A DNA stretch of 64,000 nucleotides from Microtetraspora malaysiensis (GCF_001528665.1 NZ_BBYJ01000012.1:124001-188000), one strand, 5' to 3'; numbered from the stretch's first letter, positions 51,263 to 60,363 are shown. Numbers and translations are program-made. Notes: a model not told the origin generated them from the sequence alone.

Positions 51263-53533
51263 TCACTGGCAGGCTTCGCAGATCTCGGGGTTCTCCAGCG
51301 AGCACGCCACCGCCGCCTCGGCCGGGACGGTCTCGGCGTTCGCGAGCACCGCGGCGGACGCGGCGGGCACGGCCGCGGGCACGGTGGTCTGGCTGATCCG
51401 GGTCGCCGGGCGGGAGCGCAGGTAGTAGGTGGTCTTCAGCCCGGACCGCCAGGCGTAGGCGTACATCGACGAGAGCTTGCCGATGGTGGGCGTCGCCATG
51501 AAGAGGTTGAGCGACTGCGCCTGGTCGATGTACGGCTGGCGGGCCGCGGCGAGGTCGATGAGCGCCTTCTGCGGCAGCTCCCAGGCTGTCCGGTAGAGGA
51601 CGCGCAGCTCGTCGGGGATGCCGGGGACGGCCTGGATGGACCCGTCGGCCTGCTTGATGGCGTCGCGCATCTCCCGGGTCCACAGCCCGAGCGCCTGGAG
51701 GTCGGCCACGAGGTAGCGGTTGACCTGGAGGAACTCCCCCGACAGGGTCTCCCGCTTGAACACGTTGGACACCTGGGGCTCGATGCACTCGTAGCACCCG
51801 GCGATCGACGCGATCGTGGCCGTCGGAGCGATGGCGATCATCAGCGAGTTGCGCAGCCCGGTTTCGGCGATCTTCGCGCGCAGGGCGGCCCACTCGGCGC
51901 CGTTCTCCGCGCGGGCCGCAGGGCGGTCCGGATAGTGGTCCGGGTGCAGCACGCCCCGGGCGGCGCGGGTCTCGTCGTAGGAGGGGTGCCGCCCGCGCTC
52001 CACCGCGAGGTCGGCGGACGTCCCGTACGCGGCGAGCGCGATCTCCTCGGCGATCCGGGCGGAGAGGGCGAGCGCCTCCGGCGAGTCGAACGGCAGCCGC
52101 AGCGCGAAGAACACGTCCGCGAGGCCCATCACGCCGAGCCCGACCGGCCGCCACCTGCGGTTGGCCGCCTCGGCCTCCGGCGTCGGGTAGAAGCCCAGGT
52201 CGATGGTCAGGTCCAGGAACCGTACGGCGGTGCGGACCGTGGCGCGCAGCCGGGGCCAGTCCACCGCGCGGGCGCCCGCCGGTCCGGTGGTGAGGTGCGC
52301 GGCGAGGTTGACCGACCCGAGGTTGCACACGGCGGTCTCGGCGTCGTTGGTCACCTCCAGGATCTCCGTGCAGAGGTTGGACAGGTGGATGACGTTGTGC
52401 GGCAGCGCCGTCTGGTTGGAGGTCCGGTTGGCCGCGTCCTTGAAGGTCATCCAGCCGTTGCCGGTCTGGGCGAGGGTGCGCATCATGCGGCCGTACAGCG
52501 TGCGCGCCGGGATCTGCCGGACATACCGCCCCGCGCTCTCGGCGGCCCGGTAGGCGGCGTCGAACTCCTCGCCCCACAGGTCGGTCAGCTCGGGGACCTC
52601 CTTGGGATCGAACAGCGACCACACGCCGTCCGCCTCGACCCGGCGCATGAACTCGTCCGGCACCCAGTTGGCCAGGTTGAGGTTGTGGGTGCGGCGGGCG
52701 TCCTCGCCGGTGTTGTCCCGCAGCTCCAGGAACTCCTCGATGTCGGCGTGCCAGGTCTCCAGGTAGACGCAGGCCGCGCCCTTGCGCCGCCCTCCCTGGT
52801 TGACCGCGGCCACGGAGGCGTCGAGCGTGCGCAGCCACGGCACGATGCCGTTGGAGTGTCCGTTGGTGCCCCTGATCAGCGAGCCTCGGGCCCGGATCCG
52901 GGTCCACGCGACGCCGATGCCGCCGGCGTACTTGGACAGCCGGGCCACCTGGCCGTACCGCTCGTAGATGCTCTCCAGCTCGTCGCGGGGCGAGTCGAGC
53001 AGGAAGCACGACGAGAGCTGCGGGCGGCGGGCGCCCGAGTTGAACAGCGTGGGCGAGCTGGGCAGGTAGGCCAGCGTTGACATCAGCCGGTACAGCTCGG
53101 CCGCCTCGGCCACGCCGGACCGGTAGGCCAGGCCGCAGGCGACGCGCAGGAGGAAGTGCTGCGGGCGCTCCAGGACCCGCCGGGTGACCGGGTGCCGCAA
53201 CAGGTAGCGGTCGTACACGGTGCGCAGGCCGAAGTACTCGAACCGCTCGTCCGCCGCGTGGTCCACGAGCGCGTCCAGTTCCCCGGCGTGCCGGGCGACG
53301 AACGCGGCCAGCTCGTCGTGGACCAGGCCCGCCTCGTGGGTCGCGGCCACGGAGCGGGAGAAGCCGGAGTCGCCGGTCACGCCCTGTCCGGCCGCCTCGT
53401 CGGCGATCAGCGCCGCCAGCAGGCGGGCCGCGGCCTTCGAGTTCTCCGGGTCGGTGACGACGCGCGCCGCGGCCTCCTCGATGGCCGCCCATCGGTCCTC
53501 GATCCCCGCATCCGCGATCGTGGCCAGTGTCAC
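51263..53533 (-). CDS. nrdA: Class I ribonucleotide reductase, alpha subunit
   Basis: The 756-residue catalytic subunit reduces ribonucleotides to deoxyribonucleotides. Key residues are the Cys in LSSCFLLDS, the N-x-C-x-E active site in HLSNLCTEILE, its partner Cys in AVCNLGSVNL, and the C-terminal thiol pair CEACQ that passes electrons from thioredoxin or glutaredoxin. No clear ATP-cone is visible at the N-terminus, so allosteric activity control may differ. The GTG start has GGAGGGGAG upstream. A cobalamin riboswitch in the leader should shut the operon off when B12 is plentiful. Confidence 0.94.
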   Translation of the reverse strand: MTLATIADAGIEDRWAAIEEAAARVVTDPENSKAAARLLAALIADEAAGQGVTGDSGFSRSVAATHEAGLVHDELAAFVARHAGELDALVDHAADERFEYFGLRTVYDRYLLRHPVTRRVLERPQHFLLRVACGLAYRSGVAEAAELYRLMSTLAYLPSSPTLFNSGARRPQLSSCFLLDSPRDELESIYERYGQVARLSKYAGGIGVAWTRIRARGSLIRGTNGHSNGIVPWLRTLDASVAAVNQGGRRKGAACVYLETWHADIEEFLELRDNTGEDARRTHNLNLANWVPDEFMRRVEADGVWSLFDPKEVPELTDLWGEEFDAAYRAAESAGRYVRQIPARTLYGRMMRTLAQTGNGWMTFKDAANRTSNQTALPHNVIHLSNLCTEILEVTNDAETAVCNLGSVNLAAHLTTGPAGARAVDWPRLRATVRTAVRFLDLTIDLGFYPTPEAEAANRRWRPVGLGVMGLADVFFALRLPFDSPEALALSARIAEEIALAAYGTSADLAVERGRHPSYDETRAARGVLHPDHYPDRPAARAENGAEWAALRAKIAETGLRNSLMIAIAPTATIASIAGCYECIEPQVSNVFKRETLSGEFLQVNRYLVADLQALGLWTREMRDAIKQADGSIQAVPGIPDELRVLYRTAWELPQKALIDLAAARQPYIDQAQSLNLFMATPTIGKLSSMYAYAWRSGLKTTYYLRSRPATRISQTTVPAAVPAASAAVLANAETVPAEAAVACSLENPEICEACQ

Positions 53534-53711
53534 GTGATCTCCCCTCCCGAGTCGGAACCCCGTCAGGGGCCTCGGCGGGCGGGCGTACGCGTCGGAGCGG
53601 GCGGGCTCGCGCCAGGGTCGCGCCGGACATGATCAGATCTGGCGCGTCGCTCGTCGGCGGGCCCTCCCTCGAGGCCCGGCACAACACGCGCGGACGTCGG
53701 ATCCGCGCGCA

Positions 53712-53935
53712 CGTCGCCGGCAGGTCTTCGGACTCGCGGGCGTGGCGCGGCCGGGCCGATGGGTACGGCTCTCGCGCGCCGGTTCTACTGGCCGTCGCTT
53801 CCCGGGCCGGCGGGCGGCCCAGTGCTCGTGTGACGGCGGTCGTTCCCGCTCACCGCTGCGGGGCAGTCCCGGACTCGCACCGGGTTCCCTCTTGCCTCAC
53901 CCCAGGCACGGGGTGAACCAGCGACGTGGAGGATC
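53712..53935 (-). promoter_or_regulatory. Cobalamin (B12) riboswitch upstream of nrdAB
   Basis: On the minus strand, in order, stand AAGAGGGAACCCGGTG, GAGTCCGGGACTGCCCCGC, AGCGGTGAGCGGGAACGA and the 3' B12 box GAGTCCGAAGACCTGCC. These are the conserved core elements of the cobalamin aptamer with normal spacing. About 180 bases separate the box from the nrdA start and form the expression platform. In Streptomyces a B12 riboswitch likewise represses class Ia nrdAB, because a B12-dependent class II enzyme then takes over. Confidence 0.93.
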
Positions 53936-54039
53936 CTACATCTAGTGCCGGTTCTCGCAACCACCACAAGAAATTGTGTCGATACGGGGGGCCGGCCCCG
54001 GATGGCTCGCGTTCCGCCCGATCGCGCGGGCCGCGACGA

Positions 54040-54999
54040 TCAGAGGAACCCGAGCTCCCGGAGGACCGTCTTGGCGCGGCGCTGCTCGGTGCCCAACCAC
54101 TGGCGGAAGTCGTCGCCGTCGAGGTACATCGGCGTCCAGCCGTTCGCGCGGCAGGCCTCCTCCCAGCCGGGCTGGTCGGCGACGGCGCGGCACAGGTCGA
54201 GCAGCCGCTCCCGCTCCCGCCCGGGGAGGCGACCGGCCCCGAGGAGCCCGCTCCAGTTGGCGTAGTGCGTCCGCACACCGGACTCCTTCAGGGTCGGCGC
54301 GTCCACGCCGTCCAGGCGTTCCATCGACGAGACGACGAGCGGCCGCACCTGCCCGGACCTGATGGGGGCGGCCAGCTCCGTGCGGCCGCCGACCCCGGCG
54401 ACGACGCTGCCCTCGGCCACCGCGGCGAGCATGTGGGAGAGGTCCGGGAACGCCGCGTAGTTGAGCCTGCGGGCGTCGACGCCCAGCCCCTGGGCGGTCA
54501 GCCCGTAGAGCACGTGGTCGAGGCCGCCGGTGTCCCGGCCGGCCAGCCGCAGCCGCCCGGGGTCGCGGATCAGGGCCGCGGCCAGGTCGTCGAAGGTGCG
54601 GAAGCGGGAGTGCGGCGCGGTGACCAGCACCATCCACTCCCCGGCGAACCTGGCCAGCGGCGACGTCCGCTCGACCAGGGTGCCGGTCCCGTTCACCGCG
54701 GCGAAGTCGACGAGGGCGGAGCCGACGACCATGAGCTCGCCCGAGGCGGGCCTGGTCACGTATCCGGCCAGCGCCCGCGCCCCGGTCTCGCCGCTGCGGG
54801 TGCGGATCTCGATCGACCCGGCGAGCCGCTGCCGCTCGATGAGGCCCTTCAGCTCCCGGGCGAACGGTCCCCCCTGTGTCGCGACCTGGGCGGGGACGAA
54901 CAACGAGATGGGGCCGCCGGTCCACGGCCGGCGGCTTCCGCAACCGGCGACCAGAGGGAGCAGACCCATCCCCAGAGCAAGAAACGCGCGGCGCCTCAC
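54040..54999 (-). CDS. TctC/Bug-family tripartite tricarboxylate transporter substrate-binding lipoprotein
   Basis: This 319-residue protein starts at GTG 54999 behind GGGGGAGGGG. It has a twin-Arg-like start (VRRRAFLALG) and a lipobox LLPLVAGC. The mature part follows the TctC fold: LFVPAQVATQGGPFARELKG for the first strand-loop, VLVTAPHSRFRTFDDLAAAL, LDHVLYGLTAQGLG and SGLLGAGRLPGRERERLLDLC. It would capture an organic acid outside the membrane. The membrane subunits TctA and TctB are not encoded nearby, so it is an orphan that must work with distant partners or act as a sensor. Confidence 0.82.
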   Translation of the reverse strand: MRRRAFLALGMGLLPLVAGCGSRRPWTGGPISLFVPAQVATQGGPFARELKGLIERQRLAGSIEIRTRSGETGARALAGYVTRPASGELMVVGSALVDFAAVNGTGTLVERTSPLARFAGEWMVLVTAPHSRFRTFDDLAAALIRDPGRLRLAGRDTGGLDHVLYGLTAQGLGVDARRLNYAAFPDLSHMLAAVAEGSVVAGVGGRTELAAPIRSGQVRPLVVSSMERLDGVDAPTLKESGVRTHYANWSGLLGAGRLPGRERERLLDLCRAVADQPGWEEACRANGWTPMYLDGDDFRQWLGTEQRRAKTVLRELGFL

Positions 55000-55264
55000 G
55001 TCGGTACCCCTCCCCCGAGAGTCCCTGGCACGGCCAGCGTACGACCTGTCACGATTAGTAATGAAATGTCGGAATCCCCGGGAGGATCGACGCGGGAGGG
55101 CGGGGGCGGCCGGGGCCCGGAGAATCGCAACCAGGAAATTGGAAAAACCCGCACAGGAAACCCCGAGACACCGCAACACGCGACATTCTCCGAGCAATCA
55201 AAACTTCCGCGTAGTTCAACGATTATTGACCAAACCATCGGCGACCAGGCACCACTCTAGACGA

Positions 55265-55282
55265 TCACGATATTTATCGTGA
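55265..55282. promoter_or_regulatory. Perfect 18-bp palindromic operator upstream of the formamide operon
   Basis: TCACGATA-TT-TATCGTGA has 8-bp perfect arms, is AT-rich, and lies 77 bp before fmdB. TCTAGAC flanks it as a direct repeat (about 55256 and 55300). It is a strong candidate binding site for the unknown regulator of the operon. The rest of 55000-55358 holds no gene. Confidence 0.6.
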
Positions 55283-55358
55283 CACATAACTTTTTATCTA
55301 GACTGTCGGGGTATGTATGGCCACACTGGGGGCCGTTCGTCCGGTTTAGAGGGTGCGC

Positions 55359-55676
55359 ATGGCGATTTATGAATATCTCTGCCCGGAGTGCGGGCCGTTC
55401 GACGTGTCCCTGCCGATGGGGACCGCGCCGCAGGCCCGGAACTGCGCCACCTGCGGAGGAAAGGCCCGCCGCCGCTACTCGGGACCGAACCTGAGCCGGG
55501 TGCATCCGGCGCTGGCCGCCGGACTGGCCGTGGAGGAGCGCAGCAGGGAGGCGCCCGAGGTCGTCCGCCGACCGGACGCGAGGTCCGGCGGCGCGCGCGA
55601 GGGCGCTCCCCGCGCGGCCTCCAAGCGGCCGGCCCGGCCGCCGCACCCGGGGTTGTCCCGGCTGCCCCGGCCCTGA
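55359..55676 (+). CDS. fmdB: FmdB-type zinc-ribbon protein
   Basis: This 105-residue protein starts at ATG 55359 (MAIYEYLCPECG). It has the two Cys pairs of the FmdB zinc ribbon, CPECG and CATCG, 23 residues apart, with PFDVSLPMGTAP between. A disordered Arg/Pro-rich tail follows. FmdB of Methylophilus methylotrophus is linked to regulation of the formamidase gene. Here it stands first in an operon with the amide channel and the formamidase, which supports the same role. Confidence 0.85.
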   Translation: MAIYEYLCPECGPFDVSLPMGTAPQARNCATCGGKARRRYSGPNLSRVHPALAAGLAVEERSREAPEVVRRPDARSGGAREGAPRAASKRPARPPHPGLSRLPRP

Positions 55677-55810
55677 CCGGCCGCGATCCCGTGCGGTTCC
55701 CCGGACGGCACGGCCGGCCCCGGGACCCGATCCCGCCCCGAGCGAGCCGAACGGAGGCGGCGCCCGCCGCGCCCTCGCCGTTCCTCACCGGCGCCAGGAG
55801 GTGCGTCCCG

Positions 55811-56419
55811 ATGGGAGATGTCGGACTTCTCTACGTCGGCGCGGTGCTTTTCATGAACGGCCTGATGCTGCTGGGCCTGGCCGAGGCCCGGGCGGCCGCG
55901 ATTTTCAACCTCTTCGTCGGAGGGCTCCAGGTGGTCACGCCCACCTACCTGATCATCGCCGCGGGCGGAGGGACGAAGGAGATTCTGTCCGCATCGGGAC
56001 TGTACCTTTTCGCGTTTACCTATCTTTATGTGGGAATCGGGCTTCTCGGGGGATTCGACACCACCGGCGTCGGGTACTTCTCGCTTTTCGTGGCCATCAT
56101 GGCGCTGGGCTATTCGTACGCGAACTTCCGGATCCTGGGCGACCCGCCGTTCGGCGTGATCTGGCTCTACTGGTCGTTCCTGTGGTTCCTCTTCTTCCTG
56201 CTGCTCGGCCTGAAACGCGACCACCTCACCAGGTATGTGGGCGGGGTGACGGCGATCGAGGGCTGGGTCACCGGCGCGGTCCCCGCCTATCTCACGCTCA
56301 CCGGCTTCTGGAAGAGCTGGAACCAGGGCCTCGTCGCGATCGTCCTCGCCGTGTTCGGCGTGGTCGTGTTCGCCGCGTTGTGGCCGCTCACCCGGCGGCG
56401 CGCCGCACCGGCCCGGTGA
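55811..56419 (+). CDS. AmiS/UreI-family amide/urea channel
   Basis: This 202-residue protein has six predicted membrane helices, with family motifs MGDVGLLYVGAVLFMNGLMLLG-like at the N-terminus, FTYLYVGI in the middle and FGVIWLYWSFLWFLFF. AmiS and UreI pass short amides or urea across the membrane. The ATG at 55811 has AGGAGG upstream. It lies between fmdB and the formamidase gene, so formamide or a related short amide is the likely cargo. Confidence 0.88.
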   Translation: MGDVGLLYVGAVLFMNGLMLLGLAEARAAAIFNLFVGGLQVVTPTYLIIAAGGGTKEILSASGLYLFAFTYLYVGIGLLGGFDTTGVGYFSLFVAIMALGYSYANFRILGDPPFGVIWLYWSFLWFLFFLLLGLKRDHLTRYVGGVTAIEGWVTGAVPAYLTLTGFWKSWNQGLVAIVLAVFGVVVFAALWPLTRRRAAPAR

Positions 56420-56427
56420 CGCGTGCC

Positions 56428-56453
56428 GCGCCGGCCTCCCCGGAGGCCGGCGC
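56428..56453 (+). other. Intercistronic hairpin between the channel and formamidase genes
   Basis: GCGCCGGCCTCC (56428-56439) pairs perfectly with GGAGGCCGGCGC (56442-56453). It lies inside the operon, 56 bp before fmdA, and has no T run. It may stabilise the upstream mRNA part or attenuate transcription so that channel and enzyme levels differ. Confidence 0.5.
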
Positions 56454-56509
56454 ACACCCATCCGCGTGACCGGGACCGTCCCGGCGCGATCCACAGAAAG
56501 GACCCGGCA

Positions 56510-57763
56510 ATGCCGAAAGTCGTGTTCAGCATCGACCAGTCGAAGCCCATGAGCGAGCAGGACGTGCCGGGGCACAACCGCTGGCACCCGGACGTCCCCC
56601 CGGTCGCCACGGTGCGCCCCGGGGACGAGTTCCGCGTCGAGTGCCGGGACTGGACCGACTGCCAGGTGGGCAACAACGACTCGGCCAACGACGTACGCGA
56701 CATCGACCTGACCAAGGTCCACATGCTGAGCGGGCCCTTCGCGGTCGAGGGAGCCGAGCCCGGCGACCTCCTGATCGTCGACATCATGGACCTCGGCCCG
56801 ATCCACTACCCGGAGCGGCTCGGCGCCGTCCCCGGCCAGGGCTGGGGATACACCGGCGTCTTCGCCCGGGCGAACGGCGGCGGCTTCCTGACCGACTACT
56901 TCCCCGACGCGTACAAGGCGATCTGGGACTTCCACGGCATCCACGCGACGTCCCGCCACATCCCCGGCGTACGGCACACCGGGATCACCCACCCCGGACT
57001 GTTCGCCACGGCGCCCTCCGCCGAGCTGCTCACGCGATGGAACCGCAGGGAGCAGGCGCTCATCGACACGGACCCCCGGCGGGTGCCGCCGCTGGCCAAC
57101 CCCCCGGACCCGAGCAACGCCGTCACCGGCACCGCGACCGGCGAGGTCGCCGCGCGGATCGCCCGCGAGGGGGCCCGGACGGTCCCGCCGCGCGAACACG
57201 GGGGCAACCAGGACATCAAGAACCTCACCCGGGGATCGCGGATCTTCTTCCCCGTCTTCGTCAAGGGGGCCAACCTCTCCGTCGGCGACCTGCACTTCAG
57301 CCAGGGGGACGGCGAGATCACCTTCTGCGGCGCGATCGAGATGGGCGGCTTCATCGACCTCCACGTCGACCTGATCAAGGGCGGTATGGCCAAGTACGGG
57401 GTCACCACCAACCCGATCTTCATGCCCGGCAACGTCGAGCCGCGGTACTGCGAGTTCCTGACGTTCGTCGGCATCTCGGTGGACCACGACACCGACACGA
57501 ACCACTACCTCGACGCGACGGTCGCCTACCGCAGGGCGTGCCTGAACGCGGTCGAGTACCTGAAGACATGGGGATACACCGGCGAGCAGGCGTACCTGCT
57601 GCTCGGGTCGGCCCCGATCGAGGGGCGGATCAGCGGGATCGTGGACATCCCCAACGCGTGCTGCACGCTCTACCTGCCGACCGAGATCTTCGACTTCGAC
57701 CTGCGGCCGACCGCCGAGGGCCCGGTGAAGAAGGACCGCGGGCAGTGCGCCGTGACCTCCTGA
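56510..57763 (+). CDS. fmdA: Formamidase
   Basis: This 417-residue member of the FmdA/AmdA acetamidase-formamidase family hydrolyses formamide to formate and ammonia. Motifs include HNRWHPDVPPVATVRPGDEF, VGNNDSANDVRDIDLTKVH, the metal and active-site region GPFAVEGAEPGDLL, GGNQDIKNLTRGSRIFFPVF, and FSQGDGEITFCGAIEMGG. Length equals that of the Methylophilus enzyme. AAAGGA precedes the ATG. As the third gene after fmdB and the channel gene it completes a nitrogen-scavenging module. Confidence 0.92.
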   Translation: MPKVVFSIDQSKPMSEQDVPGHNRWHPDVPPVATVRPGDEFRVECRDWTDCQVGNNDSANDVRDIDLTKVHMLSGPFAVEGAEPGDLLIVDIMDLGPIHYPERLGAVPGQGWGYTGVFARANGGGFLTDYFPDAYKAIWDFHGIHATSRHIPGVRHTGITHPGLFATAPSAELLTRWNRREQALIDTDPRRVPPLANPPDPSNAVTGTATGEVAARIAREGARTVPPREHGGNQDIKNLTRGSRIFFPVFVKGANLSVGDLHFSQGDGEITFCGAIEMGGFIDLHVDLIKGGMAKYGVTTNPIFMPGNVEPRYCEFLTFVGISVDHDTDTNHYLDATVAYRRACLNAVEYLKTWGYTGEQAYLLLGSAPIEGRISGIVDIPNACCTLYLPTEIFDFDLRPTAEGPVKKDRGQCAVTS

Positions 57764-57782
57764 CCCCGCCCGGCCGCACCGT

Positions 57783-57816
57783 ACGGCTCCCGCCCCGGGA
57801 TCGGGGCGGGAGCCGT
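57783..57816. terminator. Bidirectional terminator between fmdA and glmS
   Basis: ACGGCTCCCGCCCCG (57783-57797) pairs perfectly with CGGGGCGGGAGCCGT (57802-57816) around GGAT, between the two convergent stops. Confidence 0.85.
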
Positions 57817-57841
57817 GTTCACGCGGGCGGCGCGGGGACGC

Positions 57842-59659
57842 CTACTCGACGGTGACGCTCTTGGCCAGGTTGCGCGGCCGGTCCACGTCGCGGCCGAGCG
57901 CCACGGCGGCGTGGTAGGCGAAGAGCTGGAGCGGGATCGTCAGCAGGATGGGGTCCAGCTCCGTCTCGTTCTTGGGCACCACGACGCAGTCGTCGGCCGC
58001 GTCCGCCGCCCGGTGGCCGATCATCAGGATGCGCCCGCTGCGCGCCCGGATCTCGCCCAGGGTGGTCAGGTTCTTGTCCAGCAGCTCGTCGTCGGGGACG
58101 ATCGCCACGGTCGGCATGTCCGGGTTGATCAGCGCGAGCGGCCCGTGCTTCAGCTCGCTCGCCGGGTACGCCTCGGCGTGGACGTAGGAGATCTCCTTGA
58201 GCTTCTGCGCGCCCTCGCGGGCCACCGGGTATCCCCGGACCCGGCCGACGAACATCATGCTCGGCGACTGGGCGTACTTCTCGGCGAGGGTCTTGATCTG
58301 CTCGTCCAGCTTGAGGATCTGCTCGATCTGCTCGGGCAGGCGGCGCAGCCCCTCGCAGATCCGCCGGCCGTCCGCCGGGGACAGGTCGCGCACCCGCGCC
58401 AGGTGCAGCGCGAGCAGCGCGAACGACACCGCGGTCGAGGTGAACGCCTTCGTCGAGGCCACCGACACCTCGGGGCCCGCGTGCAGGTAGAGGCCGCCGT
58501 CGCACTCGCGGGCGATCGCGCTGCCGACCGTGTTGACGATGCCCAGCACCCGGCCGCCCTTGCGCTTGAGCTCCTGGACGGCGGCGAGCGTGTCGTACGT
58601 CTCCCCGGACTGGCTGATCGCGACGTAGAGCGTGTCCGGCTCGACAACCGGGTTCCGGTACCGGAACTCCGAGGCGGGCTCGGCGTCGGCGGGGATGCGG
58701 GCGAGCTCCTCGATCAGCTGCGCGCCGATCTGCCCCGAGTAGTACGCCGACCCGCAACCGATGATCTTCACCCGCCGGAACGACCGGGTCTCCCTGGCGT
58801 CCATGTTGAGCCCGCCCAGGTGGGCGATGTGGAAGCGGTCGTCGATCCGGCCGCGCAGCGTGCGGGCGACCGTGTCGGGCTGCTCGGAGATCTCCTTCAG
58901 GAGGTAGTGCTCGTAGCCGCCGTTGTCGTAGTGGCCGGTGTCCCAGTCGACGGTGAAGGGCTCCTTGGCGGTCTCCCTGGCGTCGCTGGTGAAGGTGTGG
59001 AAGCCGTCGGCCCGCAGCACGGCCAGCTCGCCGTCCTCCAGGTGGACGACCTGCCGGGTGTAGCGCACCAGCGCGGCGACGTCGGAGGCGGCGAACATCT
59101 CCTTCTCACCGATGCCGAGGACGATGGGGCTGCCGTTGCGGGCCACCACGATCTCGCCGGGCCGCTGCGCGTCGATCACGGCGATGCCGTACGTGCCGAC
59201 GATGCTCTTCAGCGCGCGGCGGACGGCGTCGTCGAGGGAATCGGTCTCTTTGACGGCCCGCGCGATGAGGTGGCACAGGACCTCGGTGTCGGTCTCGCTC
59301 TCGAAGGTGGCGCCCTCGGCCTCGAGCCGCTGGCGGAGCGCGTCCGCGTTCTCGATGATGCCGTTGTGCACGACCGCGACGCGCTGCTCGGGGTCGAGGT
59401 GCGGGTGTGCGTTCACGTCGCTCGGCACGCCGTGCGTGGCCCACCGCGTGTGCCCGATGCCGCACGCGCCCTTGAACCGGGCCGGCACGGCCTCCGCCAG
59501 GTCGGACACTCGGCCCTTGACCTTGCGCATCTTCAACGACTTGCCGTTGACCACGGCGAGGCCCGCGGAGTCGTACCCGCGGTACTCCAGCCGCTGGAGA
59601 CCTTCGAGCAGGATGGGGGCCGCGTCCTTCGGCCCTACATAAGCGACGATTCCGCACAT
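57842..59659 (-). CDS. glmS: Glutamine--fructose-6-phosphate aminotransferase
   Basis: This 605-residue enzyme makes glucosamine-6-phosphate for cell-wall synthesis. The N-terminal Ntn amidotransferase starts MCGIVAYVG with the catalytic Cys2 and shows LEYRGYDSAG, HTRWATHG and HNGIIEN. Two SIS sugar-isomerase domains follow (GCGSAYYSGQIG, ISQSGETYDTL, STKAFTS), ending in the conserved RNLAKSVTVE. Full normal length. No glmS ribozyme is visible in the short 8-bp gap to the upstream small gene. Confidence 0.95.
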   Translation of the reverse strand: MCGIVAYVGPKDAAPILLEGLQRLEYRGYDSAGLAVVNGKSLKMRKVKGRVSDLAEAVPARFKGACGIGHTRWATHGVPSDVNAHPHLDPEQRVAVVHNGIIENADALRQRLEAEGATFESETDTEVLCHLIARAVKETDSLDDAVRRALKSIVGTYGIAVIDAQRPGEIVVARNGSPIVLGIGEKEMFAASDVAALVRYTRQVVHLEDGELAVLRADGFHTFTSDARETAKEPFTVDWDTGHYDNGGYEHYLLKEISEQPDTVARTLRGRIDDRFHIAHLGGLNMDARETRSFRRVKIIGCGSAYYSGQIGAQLIEELARIPADAEPASEFRYRNPVVEPDTLYVAISQSGETYDTLAAVQELKRKGGRVLGIVNTVGSAIARECDGGLYLHAGPEVSVASTKAFTSTAVSFALLALHLARVRDLSPADGRRICEGLRRLPEQIEQILKLDEQIKTLAEKYAQSPSMMFVGRVRGYPVAREGAQKLKEISYVHAEAYPASELKHGPLALINPDMPTVAIVPDDELLDKNLTTLGEIRARSGRILMIGHRAADAADDCVVVPKNETELDPILLTIPLQLFAYHAAVALGRDVDRPRNLAKSVTVE

Positions 59660-59667
59660 ATCCGCTC

Positions 59668-59943
59668 CTATCCGTAGACGATCCGGCGGAGCTGACGTAG
59701 AGACAGCTCCGGTGCCGCGACGCGCCTTCCCGAAAGCTCGGCCGAGATCCTCGGGAAGATCTTGTCGTTGGAGAACCCCTTCGACTGGAGCTCACCGTGG
59801 CGGCGTCGCACGTACTCGTCCACGGGCTCGCCGAAGTAGGTGAGCACGTCGGCCACGACTCGCGCCGCCTCCCCGGGACCGAGCGCCGTCGTCCGGGTCA
59901 GGTGAGCGATGAGGTCCTCATGGGGATGCCGCTGCGTCGACAC
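59668..59943 (-). CDS. Small conserved hypothetical protein upstream of glmS
   Basis: This 91-residue protein is started at GTG 59943, where AAGG stands 9 bases upstream; a longer form from 59988 is possible. It is a soluble, mostly helical protein: EDLIAHLTRTTALGPGEAARVVADVLTYF-like first half (residues 8-36), then DEYVRRRHGELQSKGFSND and a C-terminal LSLRQLRRIVYG. It ends 8 bp before glmS, so the two are co-transcribed. I do not recognise a family. Confidence 0.7.
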   Translation of the reverse strand: MSTQRHPHEDLIAHLTRTTALGPGEAARVVADVLTYFGEPVDEYVRRRHGELQSKGFSNDKIFPRISAELSGRRVAAPELSLRQLRRIVYG

Positions 59944-60182
59944 AGAGCAGGACCTTACGGATGGGAGATGGACAACTCCAAGTTTCATGCCCGAAATCGG
60001 GCAGAAATCAGTATCTCAGAGCGCTCCGCGATCGCCATGGCCGGGTTCTCGCTCGGCTCTCCCTTTCTTCCCCGACACGCGGAGCCGTACCCGAACGGGC
60101 CCGGCCGTCCGCCGACCTTGCACGGGCAGTGGCCGGAAGGCGATAGAGTCTTCCGCGTGGCCGGGACTTCTCCCGGAAACAC

Positions 60183-60254
60183 GCGGAAGTGGCTCAGTGG
60201 TAGAGCATCACCTTGCCAAGGTGAGGGTCGCGGGTTCGAATCCCGTCTTCCGCT
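60183..60254 (+). tRNA. tRNA-Gly(GCC), copy 3
   Basis: Identical to the copies at 13573, 39926 and 60441; anticodon GCC. It is followed by tRNA-Cys after 38 bases. Confidence 0.96.
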
Positions 60255-60292
60255 CGGTTTATCGGCGGCACCTCGGTGCGGCCTGTGATCCT

Positions 60293-60363
60293 GGTGGAGT
60301 GGCCGAGAGGCGAGGCAGCGGCCTGCAAAGCCGCGTACACGGGTTCAAATCCCGTCTCCACCT
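60293..60363 (+). tRNA. tRNA-Cys(GCA), copy 3
   Basis: Identical to the copy at 13658; anticodon GCA in loop CTGCAAA. No obvious terminator stands before the next tRNA pair at 60441, but AT-rich sequence at 60398-60415 could be a fresh promoter. Confidence 0.96.

Noticed and set aside
51242-53687. N-terminal extension of the nrdB frame across nrdA
   Set aside because: The frame is open but overlaps nrdA in another frame and is Arg/Pro-rich; NrdB homology begins only at 51233.
53527-53916. Plus-strand frame across the nrd leader
   Set aside because: It lies over the cobalamin riboswitch on the other strand and has no coding features.
57842-59667. glmS ribozyme upstream of glmS
   Set aside because: Only 8 bp separate glmS from the preceding gene, and no ribozyme core is visible there.
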